From Phaffia rhodozyma (taxonomy: Eukaryota > Basidiomycota > Tremellomycetes > Cystofilobasidiales > Mrakiaceae): a DNA stretch of 64,000 bases. Shown here one piece after another: positions 35,971 through 49,347 of the stretch. Location: positions 1,922,001-1,986,000 of the forward strand of contig JACGZH010000004.1 in NCBI GenBank assembly GCA_014706385.1. Direction: 5' to 3'. A model generated the notes under the pieces. That model ran no database searches and was not told the DNA's origin. It saw nothing but the letters and a program-made list of their open reading frames with translations. Made by a program: the position numbers and the translations under genes. Position 1 is the stretch's first letter. The number at the start of each line of letters is the position of its first letter.

Positions 35971-36434
35971 AACTAGTTTTTTGACGAACTCACTCCTTCT
36001 TCTTCTCCTTTCTTCTTCCTGATTACCTTTTTGGATGCCAATCCCTTCTTTCTCTTTCGGTTTCTTTGCGGATAGAGCTTTATCTTTCTTGCCTTGCCTA
36101 GTGTTTCAACCCTCTGCGATCGCTCTCACTCTTCGGTTCTTCCTCTTCCATTCTTCTTCCCTTTTCCCATTCTTCCCGTTTGTAATATGTACGTGCTTTA
36201 TAGAAAGGAACACGTTTGAAGTTTAGAAATCTTATGGAATTCATTCAAGCAGACTGTAGAAGAACCTTGAATGTATCCAGACCAAGTGTAATCCCTGGGT
36301 ATAGCCATTCTTACATAATCGTCATGAACTTAACCCTAACCACACCGTCATCGATGGTCCCTCTCAACATCTCGTCCGTCTGGAAGTTGTAGAGTCACCT
36401 TACTCGATACCCAAAGATAGTTAACAAAGCCATC
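35971..36434. other. Intergenic: SPB1 3' UTR and DDI1 promoter
   Basis: About 460 bp, pyrimidine-rich up to 36190. Nothing gene-like recognised. Confidence 0.5.
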
Positions 36435-38519
36435 ATGAAGATCACATTTACGACCGCTCAGAACTCGTTTCTCCTAGAAGTCCCAGCCGACATGACTGTA
36501 GGCGATCTCAAGGCTTTTGTGGAAGTAGAGGTTCGTTTTTGTTTCTCTTCTCCTCCTTTTTTGTCTATCAAATAGGTGACCAACGGTGGCGATGGCCATG
36601 ACGGTGACGAAGATGATGGTTGTTTAAGGACGTGTTTCTAAAGCTAACCGATTCTCTTCTGGCATCTGGTTCGTCCGTCAGTCATCTATCTCTTCCTTGG
36701 ACCAACGGTGGAAAGTGAACTCTGGAGAGGTAAATGCGTTAGATACAACGACGCTCGATAAACTTGGCTGGGAGGAGGATACGATGGTCTCTCTAGAGAA
36801 GAAGAGTTCAAGCTCAGCGTGAGATTTCTCATTTATCTCTCCGTATCTACATAAGGTGTTATGACATGTTGAACAGTTCAATTCAAAATCAACCTGGTAT
36901 CATCAGTCTTCAACAAACCCCTGCAGGGCCATCGGCTGGACTAACAAACACGAATGCATTGACTCCCCAGCAAATGGAATACTTTAAGAAAGTAGGCTGT
37001 CTATCTGAGTGTGTTCTTGAATTACGAGGGCTGATATGACAGGTAACTGACACTTTGTGGGTTCTTCTTAATCTTTCTTTACGAAACCAGATGATGGCAG
37101 CTAAACAAAAAGAAGAAACGTTGTATCGCAAGTTGGAAGCAAACCCCTGGGATGTGGAGGTAAGTTCATGACCCTCCTTTCTTCTCTTTCTTATTCGCTA
37201 GCTGTACGTCGTGGCCCACCGGCTTATCTGATTTAAATCTGTTGGCAACAAAGTCTCAGAAACGTATCGAGGAAATCATCAACCAAAAGGCAATTGAGGA
37301 AGCGTTTGATCATGCTATGGAACATCAAGTTAGTTCAATCCCACTCGTCACTTCTCATGCTATCATCATGTTGAACGCAATCGACGTTTTGCCTTTCTAG
37401 CCAGAGTTCTTTGCACAGGTTGATATGCTATATATCGATGTAGAACTCAACGGGACGAAAATCCAGGCGTTCGTCGATAGTGGTGCACAAATGACAGTGA
37501 TGTCGCCGGAATGCGCTGAGAGGTGTGGGATGTGAGTGATCGTCTCGGATAAGAATAACATACACGCATCTCTTGTAGTAGTAGTACTAGTAAAAACTTA
37601 CTCTCTCCCTCTCCTTCACTTGTCTGACAGTATGAGGATGGTCGACAAACGTTTTAGCGGGGAGGCCCGAGGCGTGGGAACCGCCAAGATCCTAGGTGAG
37701 TGTTCTGTCAGGTCAGCTTGATCTGATGTCCGTAAGTTTCTTTTGGAAAGACTGATTGATGTAGAATGATTCATATCTTGACGGTTGCTAGGCCGGGTGC
37801 ATACTGCGCAGATGAAGTTCAAGCATGTGTATCTTCCGGTGTCGATCACAGTGATGGAGGGTAAGGATGTGGATCTGTTACTTGGATTAGATATGCTCCG
37901 GAGGCATCAAGCGGTGATCGATCTATCGGGTGGGCACTCTATGCTCAAGATTCAAGGGGTGGAGTAAGTTATCATCATCAAACACTCTTGCTTTCGCATA
38001 AAACGCTCCTTTGACCTTCGACGTCTTTTCTTTCCCTCCTTAGACTTCCATTCTTGTCAGAGCATGAGTTGCGCGGGAACGCTTCCAAATGGGCTCGAGA
38101 AGCCGAGGAGAAGCGAGGAGAGCCGTCGTCATCGTCCATAGTTGAATCAAAGGATATGGGGCAGAGCGAACGGTTCCCTGGATCTGGTAGTACGATGTAA
38201 GTAATCCGCTGAATCTACTTCCTTGCGAGGTGTACCGGAGAAGAGATATAAGGACTGAAGTATCTCGGTCGATTTTGCGTTTTATCTCGCTAGTTCAAAG
38301 CCTCCGTCATCGATCATCCCCCCTACCGGTCCGGGAGTATCTGGATCTGGATCCGGCCCCGGATCTACCACTGTTTCAGCTGGAAAAAAGGCGGACGGAG
38401 AGTTCCCAGAGAATTCGATCGAGGTCCTTGTCGGACTAGGAGCCAGCCGACAGGAAGCTATTGGACTACTCCGGATGTGTAACGGCGATATCGAGTTGGC
38501 CGCGAGCAGTTTATTCTGA
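36435..38519 (+). CDS. DDI1: Ddi1-type ubiquitin shuttle with retroviral-like aspartic protease domain
   Basis: Ddi1 links ubiquitinated proteins to the proteasome and cleaves long-ubiquitin-tagged substrates. Ten exons (36435-36530, 36682-36818, 36877-36991, 37091-37159, 37254-37328, 37401-37531, 37631-37695, 37792-37963, 38044-38196, 38294-38519) sum exactly to 412 residues. The N-terminal ubiquitin-like domain ([20 protein letters not shown], residues 1-80) is followed by a helical linker ([19 protein letters not shown]). The protease domain spans about residues 165-300, with the catalytic DSGA triad in [20 protein letters not shown] and the conserved [17 protein letters not shown] loop. 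The C-terminal UBA domain ([20 protein letters not shown]) is present, so this is the full three-domain form. The linker before the UBA is Gly/Ser/Pro-rich. It lies between SPB1 and the ZIP gene on the same strand. Confidence 0.96.
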
Positions 38520-38994
38520 GCAGTTCTGCAGGACGAGGAGAAAGGCGGAGAGAAGGGGAGTTGTTTGAATGAAAATGGATGGATGGAGTAACTCACGGGG
38601 GCTGGTCACGTGCGTGTGTGTATGTGGTGGAAACGAGGACCGGGCAGTCAGCACTCACTTCTTCTGTTCTTTCTTCTTGCTCATCTGCCGGGGCTAAATC
38701 CAAAAAAAAGAAATAGAATTCTTCTTCCCATTATCGTCACTCTCATTTCCTTCTCGCCCTTTTTACTCCACCAGTCGTTATTCAAAAAGAAGAAAAAAAG
38801 AGAGGAATAAACAGTCTGGTGCTCGACTGGCAGATACACATATAAGGTCAACCCTAAAGGAACGGAGAAACTCAAGAAGCAAGAAGGACGCTCAGAGCAG
38901 ATCGATTCTCCTCCCTCCGTCGTTGTCATCTTCCACTCTTTCTTTTCCATCGCTTTATATCCTTCCTCCTTACCCTCCCTAGTTTACATACGAA
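38520..38994. other. Intergenic: DDI1 3' UTR and zinc-transporter promoter
   Basis: About 475 bp. A CACGTGCGTGTG stretch at about 38607-38618 and an A-rich run near 38700-38800 are visible. No zinc-responsive element could be assigned by eye. Confidence 0.45.
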
Positions 38995-40422
38995 ATGGCC
39001 GACACAAGCGAAGTACCTGAGGTTAACGACGAGTGTTCCCCGACTGAGTGGTCAAACAGCAAGGTCGGACTCCGAGTCGGAGCTATCTTCATCATTCTCG
39101 TCACTAGTATGGTCGGTGAGTGGTCAATATCTCACTGAACGAGAGACGAATACGTTGGCTAGTTTTTCTGATGCTGACCTTTCTTTCGCTTGTTTCACTT
39201 TGCCTCTCTTTCGGTTGTCTTGTTTCTTCACAGGTGTTCTCATGCCTATCGTCGCTCGAAAGATCCCGGCTATGCGAGTTCCCAACAGTAAGACCATCCA
39301 CCACTGCCGTTCTTAACATTGGTACTCATCATCTTGGCGCAATCCATTCTTCCTTTTGTTTCTCCTCTAGGTGTCTTTGACTTTGCTAAGTACGCTGGAT
39401 CTGGTAGGTTTTTGTCTATTCTTGCCAATATCGCTCTTGTTTCGCCGTGCCTAATTTGTAACCTCCCTCCGATCAGGTGTCATCATCGCTACCGCTTTCA
39501 TCCATCTTCTCACTCCTGCTTTCGATGCACTCTCTTCGGAATGTCTCACCGGCGCATGGACTGTATACGTTAGTGTCTCTTGGCCATCCTTTTTTGATGT
39601 ATTTACATACCTGAAGTTCACGAAACTGATGATCACGTGTGAAATTAAACTACGCGTCTCCAGCCCTGGCCTGCGGCGATCGCCATGTTTTCAATCTTTG
39701 CTCTATTCTTCCTCGAGTTCTTCTCGTTCCGAATTGGTATGGCCAAACTCGAGGCTCTCGGCCTAGAACATACCTACAACCATCATGGTCACGATATTGA
39801 GGAGGCCGAAGGCGAGGCCGGCGCACACACCTTCCATGGAGTCGAGAGTAACCTTGACCGATCCAAAGAGATTTCGAAGGCAAAAAACCACAAGGACGAT
39901 GACAGCATAGAGAGTGCGGAGCGACAAGGAAGCGTCTTGGCCCAGCTCATGGGTATCGCCATCCTCGAATTTGGAGTCGTGTTCCACTCGATATTCATTG
40001 GTTTAACTCTGGCCACAGACGAACAGTTCACTATTCTGTTTATCGTCATCATCTTCCATCAAATGTTCGAGGGTCTTGGTCTCGGTTCCCGACTTGCTTT
40101 CCTTCCTTTGCCCGAGCGACTTAACTGGGTGCCTATCATGGGTGGTATTATCTATGCATTTATCACCCCAATCGGTATGGCCATCGGGTTGGGCGCTCGA
40201 TACAGCTATCAAAGCAACGCCAACGGCGCTCTCATCGCCAATGGTATCCTCGATTCAATCTCTGCCGGTATTCTTCTTTGGACCGGTCTTGTAGAGCTCA
40301 TGGCCCACGAGTTCTTGTTCAACCAGTCCATGTTGAAGGCTAGTAACGGGAAGGTCCTCTACGCTTTCTCTTGCATGATCCTCGGTTGTGGAGTCATGGC
40401 TCTTCTTGGTAGATGGGCTTAA
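38995..40422 (+). CDS. ZIP-family zinc transporter (Zrt1/Zrt2-like)
   Basis: Imports Zn2+, and perhaps other divalent metals, across the plasma membrane. Five exons (38995-39115, 39234-39287, 39371-39403, 39477-39568, 39664-40422) sum exactly to 352 residues, the usual length. Helices I-III are split over small exons (VGAIFIILVTSMVG; VIIATAFIHLLTPAFDAL, with the conserved His of helix II). The cytosolic loop contains a His-rich metal-binding motif (HTYNHHGHD) and an acidic region. The ZIP signature of helix IV is intact: GVVFHSIFIGLTLATDEQF. Helix V has HQMFEGLGLGSR, the binuclear metal site. The C-terminus is short (LLGRWA), as in Zrt proteins. Confidence 0.95.
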
Positions 40423-40731
40423 GTTCTGTCGCGTCATGCTTCTCCTCTTGTTTCTTTATTGCCTTTCATTCTCCTTTCCGACTCCTCTCCATCTTGCAGA
40501 TTAACCTGTCACTTTTCAATTGTTTGTTCCTATTGCCTACATCTCATATAGACGTTTTTCCTACTTCTTCATCTCCTCTCTAACTTCTATCTGTATCTGC
40601 CGAATGATTCTAAAAGTTATATAATTCATGATCAAATATTATACGTCCATCTAACATAATCGTATTCATGGGATCGAAAGAAGAGGGCGTGGAAGCAAAA
40701 ATGAAGAAAGATTCAAAGGGGCACAAGTCTT
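40423..40731. other. Convergent 3' region between the zinc transporter and the ABC transporter
   Basis: About 310 bp of A/T-richer sequence. Nothing else seen. Confidence 0.5.
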
Positions 40732-43700
40732 TCATGCACAGGCTCCGAAGTTTCGTTCAGCCGCGATGACGAGCTCTTCCAGTTTCCCACTCTTCTCTGC
40801 CATCCCCCGGAACACGCCATCCGGTTTGGCTAGAAGTGCTCTAGGTGTATCACTTTTTATCGTATTCCAAACAAACCCCGGTTCCAATGTCAAAGGGAAA
40901 AAAAAAGAAAAAAAAGTCCTCCTGGTCAAAAGAACGTAAACGACAAAAGAATTACGAAGTGACGAATCAGGAACGTACAATTCAACAATTCGGCCGTTAT
41001 CCAAAACGAGTAACCTAGTGTAGTCGATAACGGAGGATAATCGGTGGGCAATCGTCAACACGGTTGCCGAGCCTAATTCTTCTCTGATCGTAGCTTGAAT
41101 TAAGTCGTCCGTTTCCTTTTTTTCCAGAAGGTAGTTTTTTCAGGAAGAAAGGAAAAAAAGTAGAAAATAGAATAAAGGAAGACGAAGACGTTAGTCAGGG
41201 CTTCTCGGAATGTTTTTGGTAAGAAGAGAAGGGAACGCGCCATGTCGACACTAGCCGTTGCCTAGAATCCATTTCAAAAAGCAAGGATATCAGATCATGA
41301 AAGGAGAAAGCATCACACGTAAGACGAAGCACGGCACTCACCTCATCCATGATGATCAGATTGTTTCCTCTCAACAAAGCTCTGGCCATCGCTACCAACT
41401 GCCTTTGACCGACCGAGAGATTCAATCCTCCAGCGGCCACGACGGAATCCAACGTGAGAACGAATTTCTTCGATTCCGGTTGAAAAATTGTCGTCTCAGA
41501 TTGGGAAATGGATGAAGGTGTAGGTGCTCGAGTTGTTAGACCGCTAGATCGATCGGATGTTAGGTGCACTCGGAGAAGGATGTCGTCTGTTACATCCAAT
41601 TTTAATACGAGGCACAACATGGTTAGAGTTCGTTTTATATCTAAATCGAGTGGAAGACCGCTCAGAAGTGGCATCTCGTCTTACCAAGTTCAGAGTCAGT
41701 GTGGTTCGAGAACGGATCCAGGTTTTGCCGTACTACCGAGGTTTCATGAGAATTGATATGAATCATGAGCATGCTGGGTTGAAACCAAGAACAAAATAGA
41801 AGACTCACAAGTTCCCGAAAACAGGACAGCGTCTAAGAGATACGATTCAGAACGACAGATGAGCGACTTGACAAAGATTAAAAGCAAGTAAAGAATGTTT
41901 GAACAAACCTTGAGGGATATGTGATCTTTTCTCGAAGATCTATACGTGTTGGTACCATATGCCGATATATCTTAGATACACACTCAACAGCCGTTTGTGC
42001 ACGTTTGATTTCGACATACCTTGAACACCCATCTTGCAAATATCTAGTCCATCAATTCGAATTGTACCGGCTACGGGGTCACAGAATCTGAGAAGGGAGA
42101 GCGCCAGAGCTGACATCGAAACATTTGAGTCCATCAGTGAGGATCACAGAGATCATGTTGAACGAAGAGAGTTATTAGAACTGAACACTTACTGCTCTTT
42201 CCACTACCTGTTCGTCCAATGAGTCCGATCTTCTCGCCTGCGTTGATAGAGACCGTAACACCATGAAGGACAGAGGGAAGTTCAGGTGCATATTTCATCT
42301 CGAGGTTCTCAATCCTGGTCACCACGAAGAAACGAATCAAAAGAGAAATACAGATCCACGCATGGCCGTATATCAGAGACGGAACAACAGAAGATGGAAG
42401 AAGAACATAGGAAGCAGTCTGGTAGGCTTACTCGATGAAGGGCTTGGAAGTGGAGGCAGAAGGCCAATAGGCCGGGGGTCTGTGGCCCTCAATCTCGTAT
42501 GGTGCCTCTTGAGGCAGATGGAGGTCTGTATTTTGAGAAGTTGTGAAACCTAATGAGTTGGTTTCTTTATGATAAAGGATCTAGGGCGAAAAAACTCACA
42601 GGTATCTATTCTCTCCACCGCGTTGAATGCCATCTCCAAATTGGTAAGGTTTCGGCAGAGGAAGAACAATGCTCTGATGAATCCTTGGGTGGCAAGGATG
42701 GCCAAAGCAGAGGATCCGGCGGAGGCAGAGTAAAAAAGAGCAAAAAACATGGATAGGAAAGTGGCGATAGCTCCAAGCGTGTCGAATCTGTATTCCCGAA
42801 AAGTCAAATATGAGATTACAAGCAACCTAAGGAGCCAAGACGGTCCATGTACTCACCGAACCATAAGCCATCGATCTATAAAGCAGAGAACATAGGGAGA
42901 TATCAGTTCAGATTACTTCGTCGTCGTCGTCGATGGACAATAAAAACTCACTAGTCATATTATTCCAGTAGATCTTGGACATCAACTTATCAACGTTCTT
43001 CTCAAAGCCAGACAAAAATCTGCTCTCTCTATATATGTCGAAGAAGGAGGAGGATATTAGTTCCTTATATGTAACTGTGCCAGTAATCATGTCTAAGAAT
43101 ACGTACCCAGAGAATGCCCGCACAGTGACAATTCCATCTAGGAGCTCTCCAAAGTCGGAAAAGAGTGGACTGGGATCGACTCAACCTGTGTCAGCTCCTT
43201 CGGATATACTGTTCATACAAAAGATAACGAAAAGAACGGAAGCATACCTTCTATTTGTAGACACCATTCGAGTAATATCTCGTCGAGTACGAGTATACAC
43301 AATGGAGACGAGGTAGTAGATGACCGAGAGAACAGAGGCAGGAAGCAGGAACCAAGGTTCTATATATTTACCAGTAAGGCCAATGTCAGAAAACAACAAA
43401 CAACATCGAACAAATATGATTTGATGCTTACCAACGACAGCAACCACCACGACAGAAGAGATTCCACTAGCGATATAGAGCATGGCTTGCCGAAGAGACA
43501 TCGTCAACTGTCCATCGAGTGACGAGACGTCTGAAGAAAACCTGTTCAAGATCCTTCCGCCAGGAACAGTATCGAACCAACGAGCTGTTTGTGAAGTCTA
43601 AGATCAACACACCATCTAGAAAAGATTGTTCAATAGCTAGAAGCTGAACTAGACTTACCTGGTGCCTTGATTACACTGACCAACATGCCATCATGAAGCT

Positions 43701-46700
43701 CCTGGGCTGCTCGATAACCTGCCACATAGCTCAACACATTCTGGGTAATCTGAATGAGGAGCGAGACAATGGAGATCACAGAATATGCAATGAGGTAGAA
43801 GAAAGGTCGATCCTGCGCTCGGGGAAGTTGAGTATTTAGATAGACAGGGGCACCCTTATAAGCCTCTCCCCACTGAAAGTAGAACACATCAGAGTCAATA
43901 TCGGAGCAATACAAGATATATTTGCAGACGATAGAGAGGAACGAACAATCTTGAGCCAGAAGTCAGAAGCGAAGGAGGCACCTCGATAGACCAACAAGAC
44001 GGCGATGATCGCCACCCATAGGGCCGGTCCTGAAGCAAGGATATAAAGTTTATAGATTCTCCATTCCAGACTCGCTGAAGATCCAGAAAGGATACACGGA
44101 AAAAATTGTGTAAGTAAGTCAGCTCAAACGAGAGTAGAATCGAAGGTTACGCACACTCAGACCTCTCTTCTTCTGCGTGCAATTTTTTGGGCTTCTTAGC
44201 CTTGACCGCCGAAATATCCTTCTGATCAGCCTCTTCGGTATCCTTATCCACCTCATTCTCTTTGACGGGGGCAACGAAAGATGAAGAGTCCTTCTCATCT
44301 TCTTCTAGCAAAGCGGGCAAAACTCCAGAAGCACGCAGCTCTTCAGTTGTTCCGATTGTCTCAATTTTCCCAGCGAGCATTTGTATCAGCATATGCGCGC
44401 CAGGCAGGAGAAGATCGACGTGGTGAGATACCAAAACCTGGAGGACGTATAAAAAATTCTGAGTGTTAAACGTGATGTCAAAAGAAAACAACAAGATTGC
44501 AAAGACGAACCACAGTTCTGTCTCTAAGGAGAGGACCTCGTAAGCAGTGCTCGAACAGATGCCGCGCCGTTCCAACATCCTTCACAGAGCAAATCAGATC
44601 GGTCAGACAAACAAACATGAATGGTTCAGGGAAAAAAGGAAACAAGAGAAAACGAAGACAACATGGGCGGACTCACAACGGCAGCCAAGACATCATCCAA
44701 CAAAACAGTCTTGCTTCGACTGTATACAGCTCTTGCGAGTGCAACTAATCAACAGTCGAGATTAGGTTTAGTCTATGTGTTTTTTGTTACAGTTATACAA
44801 AGTAAATTGATCTCACCTCGAGCCTTTTGACCTTTATGAGGTGGGGGATCAAACTGATTAGTCAAGCGTTTGTAGATAAATCTCGAGACGCCAGTGAATC
44901 TTACCTCCACTCAGCACCACTCCCCGAACACCGATTTCCGTTTCTAAAATAAAAATAAATAAGTATCAATGCGAATATCAACAAAACATTGATGAACGAT
45001 ACGTACCATCACCATCTTCTAAGACCTCAAGATCATGCTCAACTAATGAATCCAAAAGATAAGTGAGTTGATTTGGTTTCCAAGATTTCATTCATGTTGA
45101 TGATGAGAAACGTTGATCGAAACGTACGAGCACAAGCAACTAATACATCGCGATACCGGGCTTCGTCAAAGGCACTCCCAAAGATACTAGTGACACAAAC
45201 AAAGACCAGTGTCAGCGGATAAACTAGCATTTATACAAGAAAAAGAGACGTCCTCACATATTGTCTTTGATTCTATGTACACACGAGGAGTCCGAATGGA
45301 CCAACGAAACGGCCGCCAATTTATTAAGTAGCTAAACCATGTGTTTTATGAATACGCAGACAACGGCAGACTCACGATCTTTGTTGAAGGAAAGGGTTCT
45401 GTGCGCAATAACTAACACTAGCCAGCGTTCCATGTTTGGGCAAGAGTACTTTACCACTCACACATTCGATCTCTCCTAACAGAGCAGAAAGCAATGCCGT
45501 CTACGGACCAGTCGGTTCATTCGGATATAAAAAGCACATTAGCCAGCTCTCTCTATCTACCTCTCACACGGAGGAGAAGAGCGGCAGAAAAGTCAAGAAG
45601 GATGACATGATGACGAACCTTTCCTGATCCAACGGGACCGCTTACGACGGTCAACCTCCCCTCTGGAAATTCGACATTGATCTCCCCCAACTGGAACGGA
45701 GCGGCTTCCTCCGTAGGTTCCGAAACAACCTTTTCGGTTGAGTTCCAGTTGAATACACCGTTCTCTATCGCAAGTCTATAATCCTGGTTGACTCCGGCAT
45801 CTGTCTTTCTAAGGGAAGACACAAAATCGGGTACTTCCGCTTCATGAAGCAAGATGTGAAGACAGTCGATCGTCAATTCTATGCGAAAGGGGAGAGAAAC
45901 ATACATATGTGAATTCGGGTAGACTTACGTTCATCGAAAAAGTTTTCAATCCGTTCGAAGGCAAGCCTCGCTTGAGCCCAAGTGATGAGTAAATTAGGAA
46001 TTCCATTAAGCGGTCCGGACAGCATCCCGTAGAGTGACAAGGATGTAAAGGCGATTGAAACAGTAAGTTCTCCCTTTCCAAGGGTGATGAAGCTAATTTT
46101 GTGTAATATTAAATAGAATATAATTCATATCAGTGAGCGTTCTCCCTTGCATTGGGATGGCAACAATTAAACAACGAACCATGCGAAGGCTGATTCCAAA
46201 AAAGAAAAAAAATCGTATAAGCGAAACGTCAGAACAACCCACCACACTTACACGCATTGGTCATTTCGGACGCCAAAAACAGCGATGAGAGAGAGAAATA
46301 CACGTACAAACAAGCATGAGGATCAATGGATAGAGGCCCCAAACGAACGTCGCCAATGCCATGTTCGTCCGTCCTGCAATGATCCACTTGATTTCTTCCA
46401 TTCGAGCATCCGTCGCTTTCTTCATCCACTGTTTCTCCCAAGCCAAGAACTTTTCTTACAGGCCACGTTTAGAAGACTCGATCAGCATGTTTGATCTTAA
46501 GAATACATGAGAAATAGCTATCGAGAAAGAACAAACCTTGATTAGGCGGATAGAGAGGACAATCTCATTCATGACGGTCATTCTCTTATCACGAGCTTCG
46601 ACAGTTCCCTTGTTAATCTGTAAAACACAGCAGGAGAAGAAGAAGTAGATCAGCAGATGCTCGACATATCTAGCAAGCAAGGAATTGACTCACCCGGACA

Positions 46701-48779
46701 GCCCGGTTCCTTAATTTTGAGCTGACAGGCCAGAGGAGAATTAATGCGGCCACTCCAGTAAAAGCGGACCAGCCGAGCAATTGATATAAGAAAACACAGG
46801 CGATCAAGATCTCTAGTGGAGGAGAATATATGTCGGCAACTCCCGAGATCTGGTTGGCAACCCGCTGAACATCACCAGACATCATCGAGACAATTTTCTA
46901 GAGACGTATCATATATCAGGGTGACAGCATTAGTCATGGCGGAGACACACCAGAAGGAGAGAGGTGGACTGCAGAAACCTCACCCCAATATCAGCTCCCG
47001 TAGCTTTGGGAGCTCCCTTTCCGTCTTCTAACGCTGCTCCAGACGGCTTGGCTCCTCTCTTTCCTTTCGAAAATTCCTTCTTCTTCTCCTCCTTGCCAGA
47101 TGGGTTGACAACCCCTGAGAAATCTTTTCGGACAAGCGCCTTGGCGTAGATGGCGCTGCGAGGACAATTGAAGAGGTACGTCAGTTTTTGGATAACATGA
47201 TATGATGGCTGACAGGATGGAAGAAGACATACGCCATGAGAGTCGATCGCGTTCTGGTTTCTGTTCGCGTATCAAACAACAGGTATAGAGCTGAGCATTC
47301 TTGCCAATAAATGAAGGAGGAACAGACAGGAAGTCTCTATCAAAAGACATAGAAAGACAGAGTAGAGTCTCACCAGCTGCAGACATGATTCTTACGCTCA
47401 AGTTTCCGATGATCGCTTTCAAGATTCCAGCGACCATGGCCAAGAACGCGTACAAGTAAGCAGTAGAGACATTCTCGGGCGTAGGATTATCGATAGCGTC
47501 CCTATGAGAAAGCAAGAGGAGAAGAATACAAATATGAGTGTTTGAACAACATGTTTGAAGAATTTGAGACCAGAGGAAGACATACAGGATTCGTTTCAAC
47601 AAGTATGGTGCCGTGTAACTTAAAAGTACATACGATACCGAACTAAACAGAGCGCGTTTGTAATTGAATGACAAAAACAGTTGTCAGGAGACAGAAATAA
47701 AATATCCGCTCGGCGTGAACGATAAACACTCACATCACTAAATCAGCCAAGAGTTCTCTTAAATTCAACATAACAATCTTTCGAAGTATGCTCGAACAAC
47801 TATTCAAATTCAAAATGCCGAACCGACCAATCATTAGCGTCGGCCACTGCGGCTAAGGCCGAAGGGAAGAAAGAGAAAGAGGCGGTGTAAGAAAGACCGG
47901 AAGGAAACAAAGACCAACCTATCCTCTTCCCATTTACGTCTGTTGATGCCTGCCCGTCTAAGTATTCCAACATCCCAGATTTCGTCATCCTCCAATCGTT
48001 TCCCCCAACCGAGCTTGAAGAGCTCATCCATATGGCCATATGTCAAGTATTTCCAAAGACTGACATCCTCCTCTGGGCTTCTTCCTCCGATTCCTCTTGG
48101 CGAATCAAAGATATCTGCCGGAGGTACAGCGACTGGTAGGGAAAGCTGAATGGCGATGATGAGGAAGGAGGGGAGAAGGGGAAATGCGAGAGACAGCATA
48201 TCTTCGTGTCCAGCGGACGAAAGCGGAAAGAGAAACGGAAGGAGAGGGGTTGGTAATCGGAGTGCTTGAAAGAAGAGCATGGAGTATGAAGGAGTAGGAG
48301 ACCTATTCCATAGGGGAGCAACGACAGTAGTAATGGCCTGAAGGTATCTCAAGGCGAAAAACCCGATCCGATCACATGAGCTAGGTGAATTAAGAACGAG
48401 AGATAGAAGCACAAGATATTGAAAGGGGACTGACCCAAGCGAAGGCGAGTACCCATGATTGAGATACAACCCAAGCACCCTGACCGCTCATAAGCTCCCG
48501 GACACCACTGTAGACCAACCACGCAACTTCGACAAGACCGATATAAACCATCAACCCGGTCTTCCACACGGGCATTCCAACAGCCTTCTTATATTTAGCT
48601 GTCGCCATGGTATCGTCATCGGTCGTATGAACGGAAGGCAGGTCGTCATACGTCAAGAACGGTTTAAACACACTGTTCGGCGAGTTGAAAAGAGAAGACA
48701 CAGCAGATACAGAAGAACACGCCGCCAAAGCAGGCAGAACGATGTTGAAAGCCGTATAGGCCAGGTAGGAAGAGACCAT
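40732..48779 (-). CDS. ABCC (MRP-type) full-length ABC transporter, Ybt1/Ycf1-like
   Basis: ATP-driven exporter of organic anions or conjugates, in the vacuolar or plasma membrane. About 8 kb with more than 20 short introns and roughly 1,500 residues; stop 40732-40734. The N-terminal TMD0-like helices are followed by the PSPEEDVSLWKYLTYGHMDE-type linker (exon near 48060). The first membrane domain (for example FLYQLLGWSAFTGVAALILLW) precedes NBD1: Walker A GPVGSGK at about 45620, signature VVLSGGQKARVALARAVYS split by introns around 44720-44930, and Walker B VLLDDVLAAV, where Asp replaces the catalytic Glu as usual in ABCC. Next come the H-loop LVSHHVDLL, an acidic linker, the second membrane domain, and NBD2: Walker A GLIGRTGSGKSS (about 42190), signature LNLSVGQRQLVAMARALLRG, Walker B LIIMDEVSA with the catalytic Glu, and the H-loop TIAHRLSSVIDY. 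NBD2 is therefore the likely active ATPase site. A solo LTR ends 165 bp upstream of the start. Confidence 0.9.
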
Positions 48780-48944
48780 GCCGGCTCCTAGATGGTCGTT
48801 GAGGTTAACGGGGCTTTACAACATGTGTATGATAATTGAGATTAGTCCTGGACTTGCTTACGTCACGCAACTAAATAGCCGACAATAACACGTGACTACG
48901 CCACTCGGGCATTACTTCTGACAAGAATTTACAATGATCCATAT

Positions 48945-49347
48945 TGTCAGGGATGTGATCTGCGTGTTACACCGGGTAACCTTCTCCTATTTCTATCATT
49001 CCTTCTGCTTCGCTATTCCTATGCTCTTCCATTACAGCGCAGGTGTTTCTAGCATTTTCTATGATTCATCCTCTTATGCATAATCGTTGGAGTGAAGGAT
49101 AATATATAAGACGGGTCTCCTTTACCACCCATAGTATAGTCTGCTAAGCCTGAATCCTCTGTCCTCCTTGGTCCCTTAGCACTCTTGTACTCTGTGACAT
49201 CAATCTTGTTCTTCCAAATCTCTTCGCCTCGCGCCCTAGTCACAGTCACCAAGCAAGAGAGCCTGAACTTCCTCTTTGCCCTCCATACTCCCTGTCTAAC
49301 CACACTCTTGTAACCTCCCCGTTACTCTCTGAACTCGGATCCTGACA
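48945..49347 (-). mobile_element. Intact solo LTR of an LTR retrotransposon, with CATAT target-site duplication
   Basis: 403 bp beginning TGTCAGG (48945-48951) and ending CCTGACA (49341-49347), so the ends are perfect 7-bp inverted repeats in the TG...CA form. The five bases before (48940-48944) and after (49348-49352) are both CATAT, a perfect target-site duplication. It is homologous to 20369-20800 when read on the minus strand, and contains a TATATAA-like box (GTCTTATATATTATCC) suited to an LTR promoter. No internal retrotransposon coding region lies in the window, so this is the product of LTR-LTR recombination. TG/CA ends with a 5-bp duplication fit a Copia- or Gypsy-type integrase. Confidence 0.93.
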
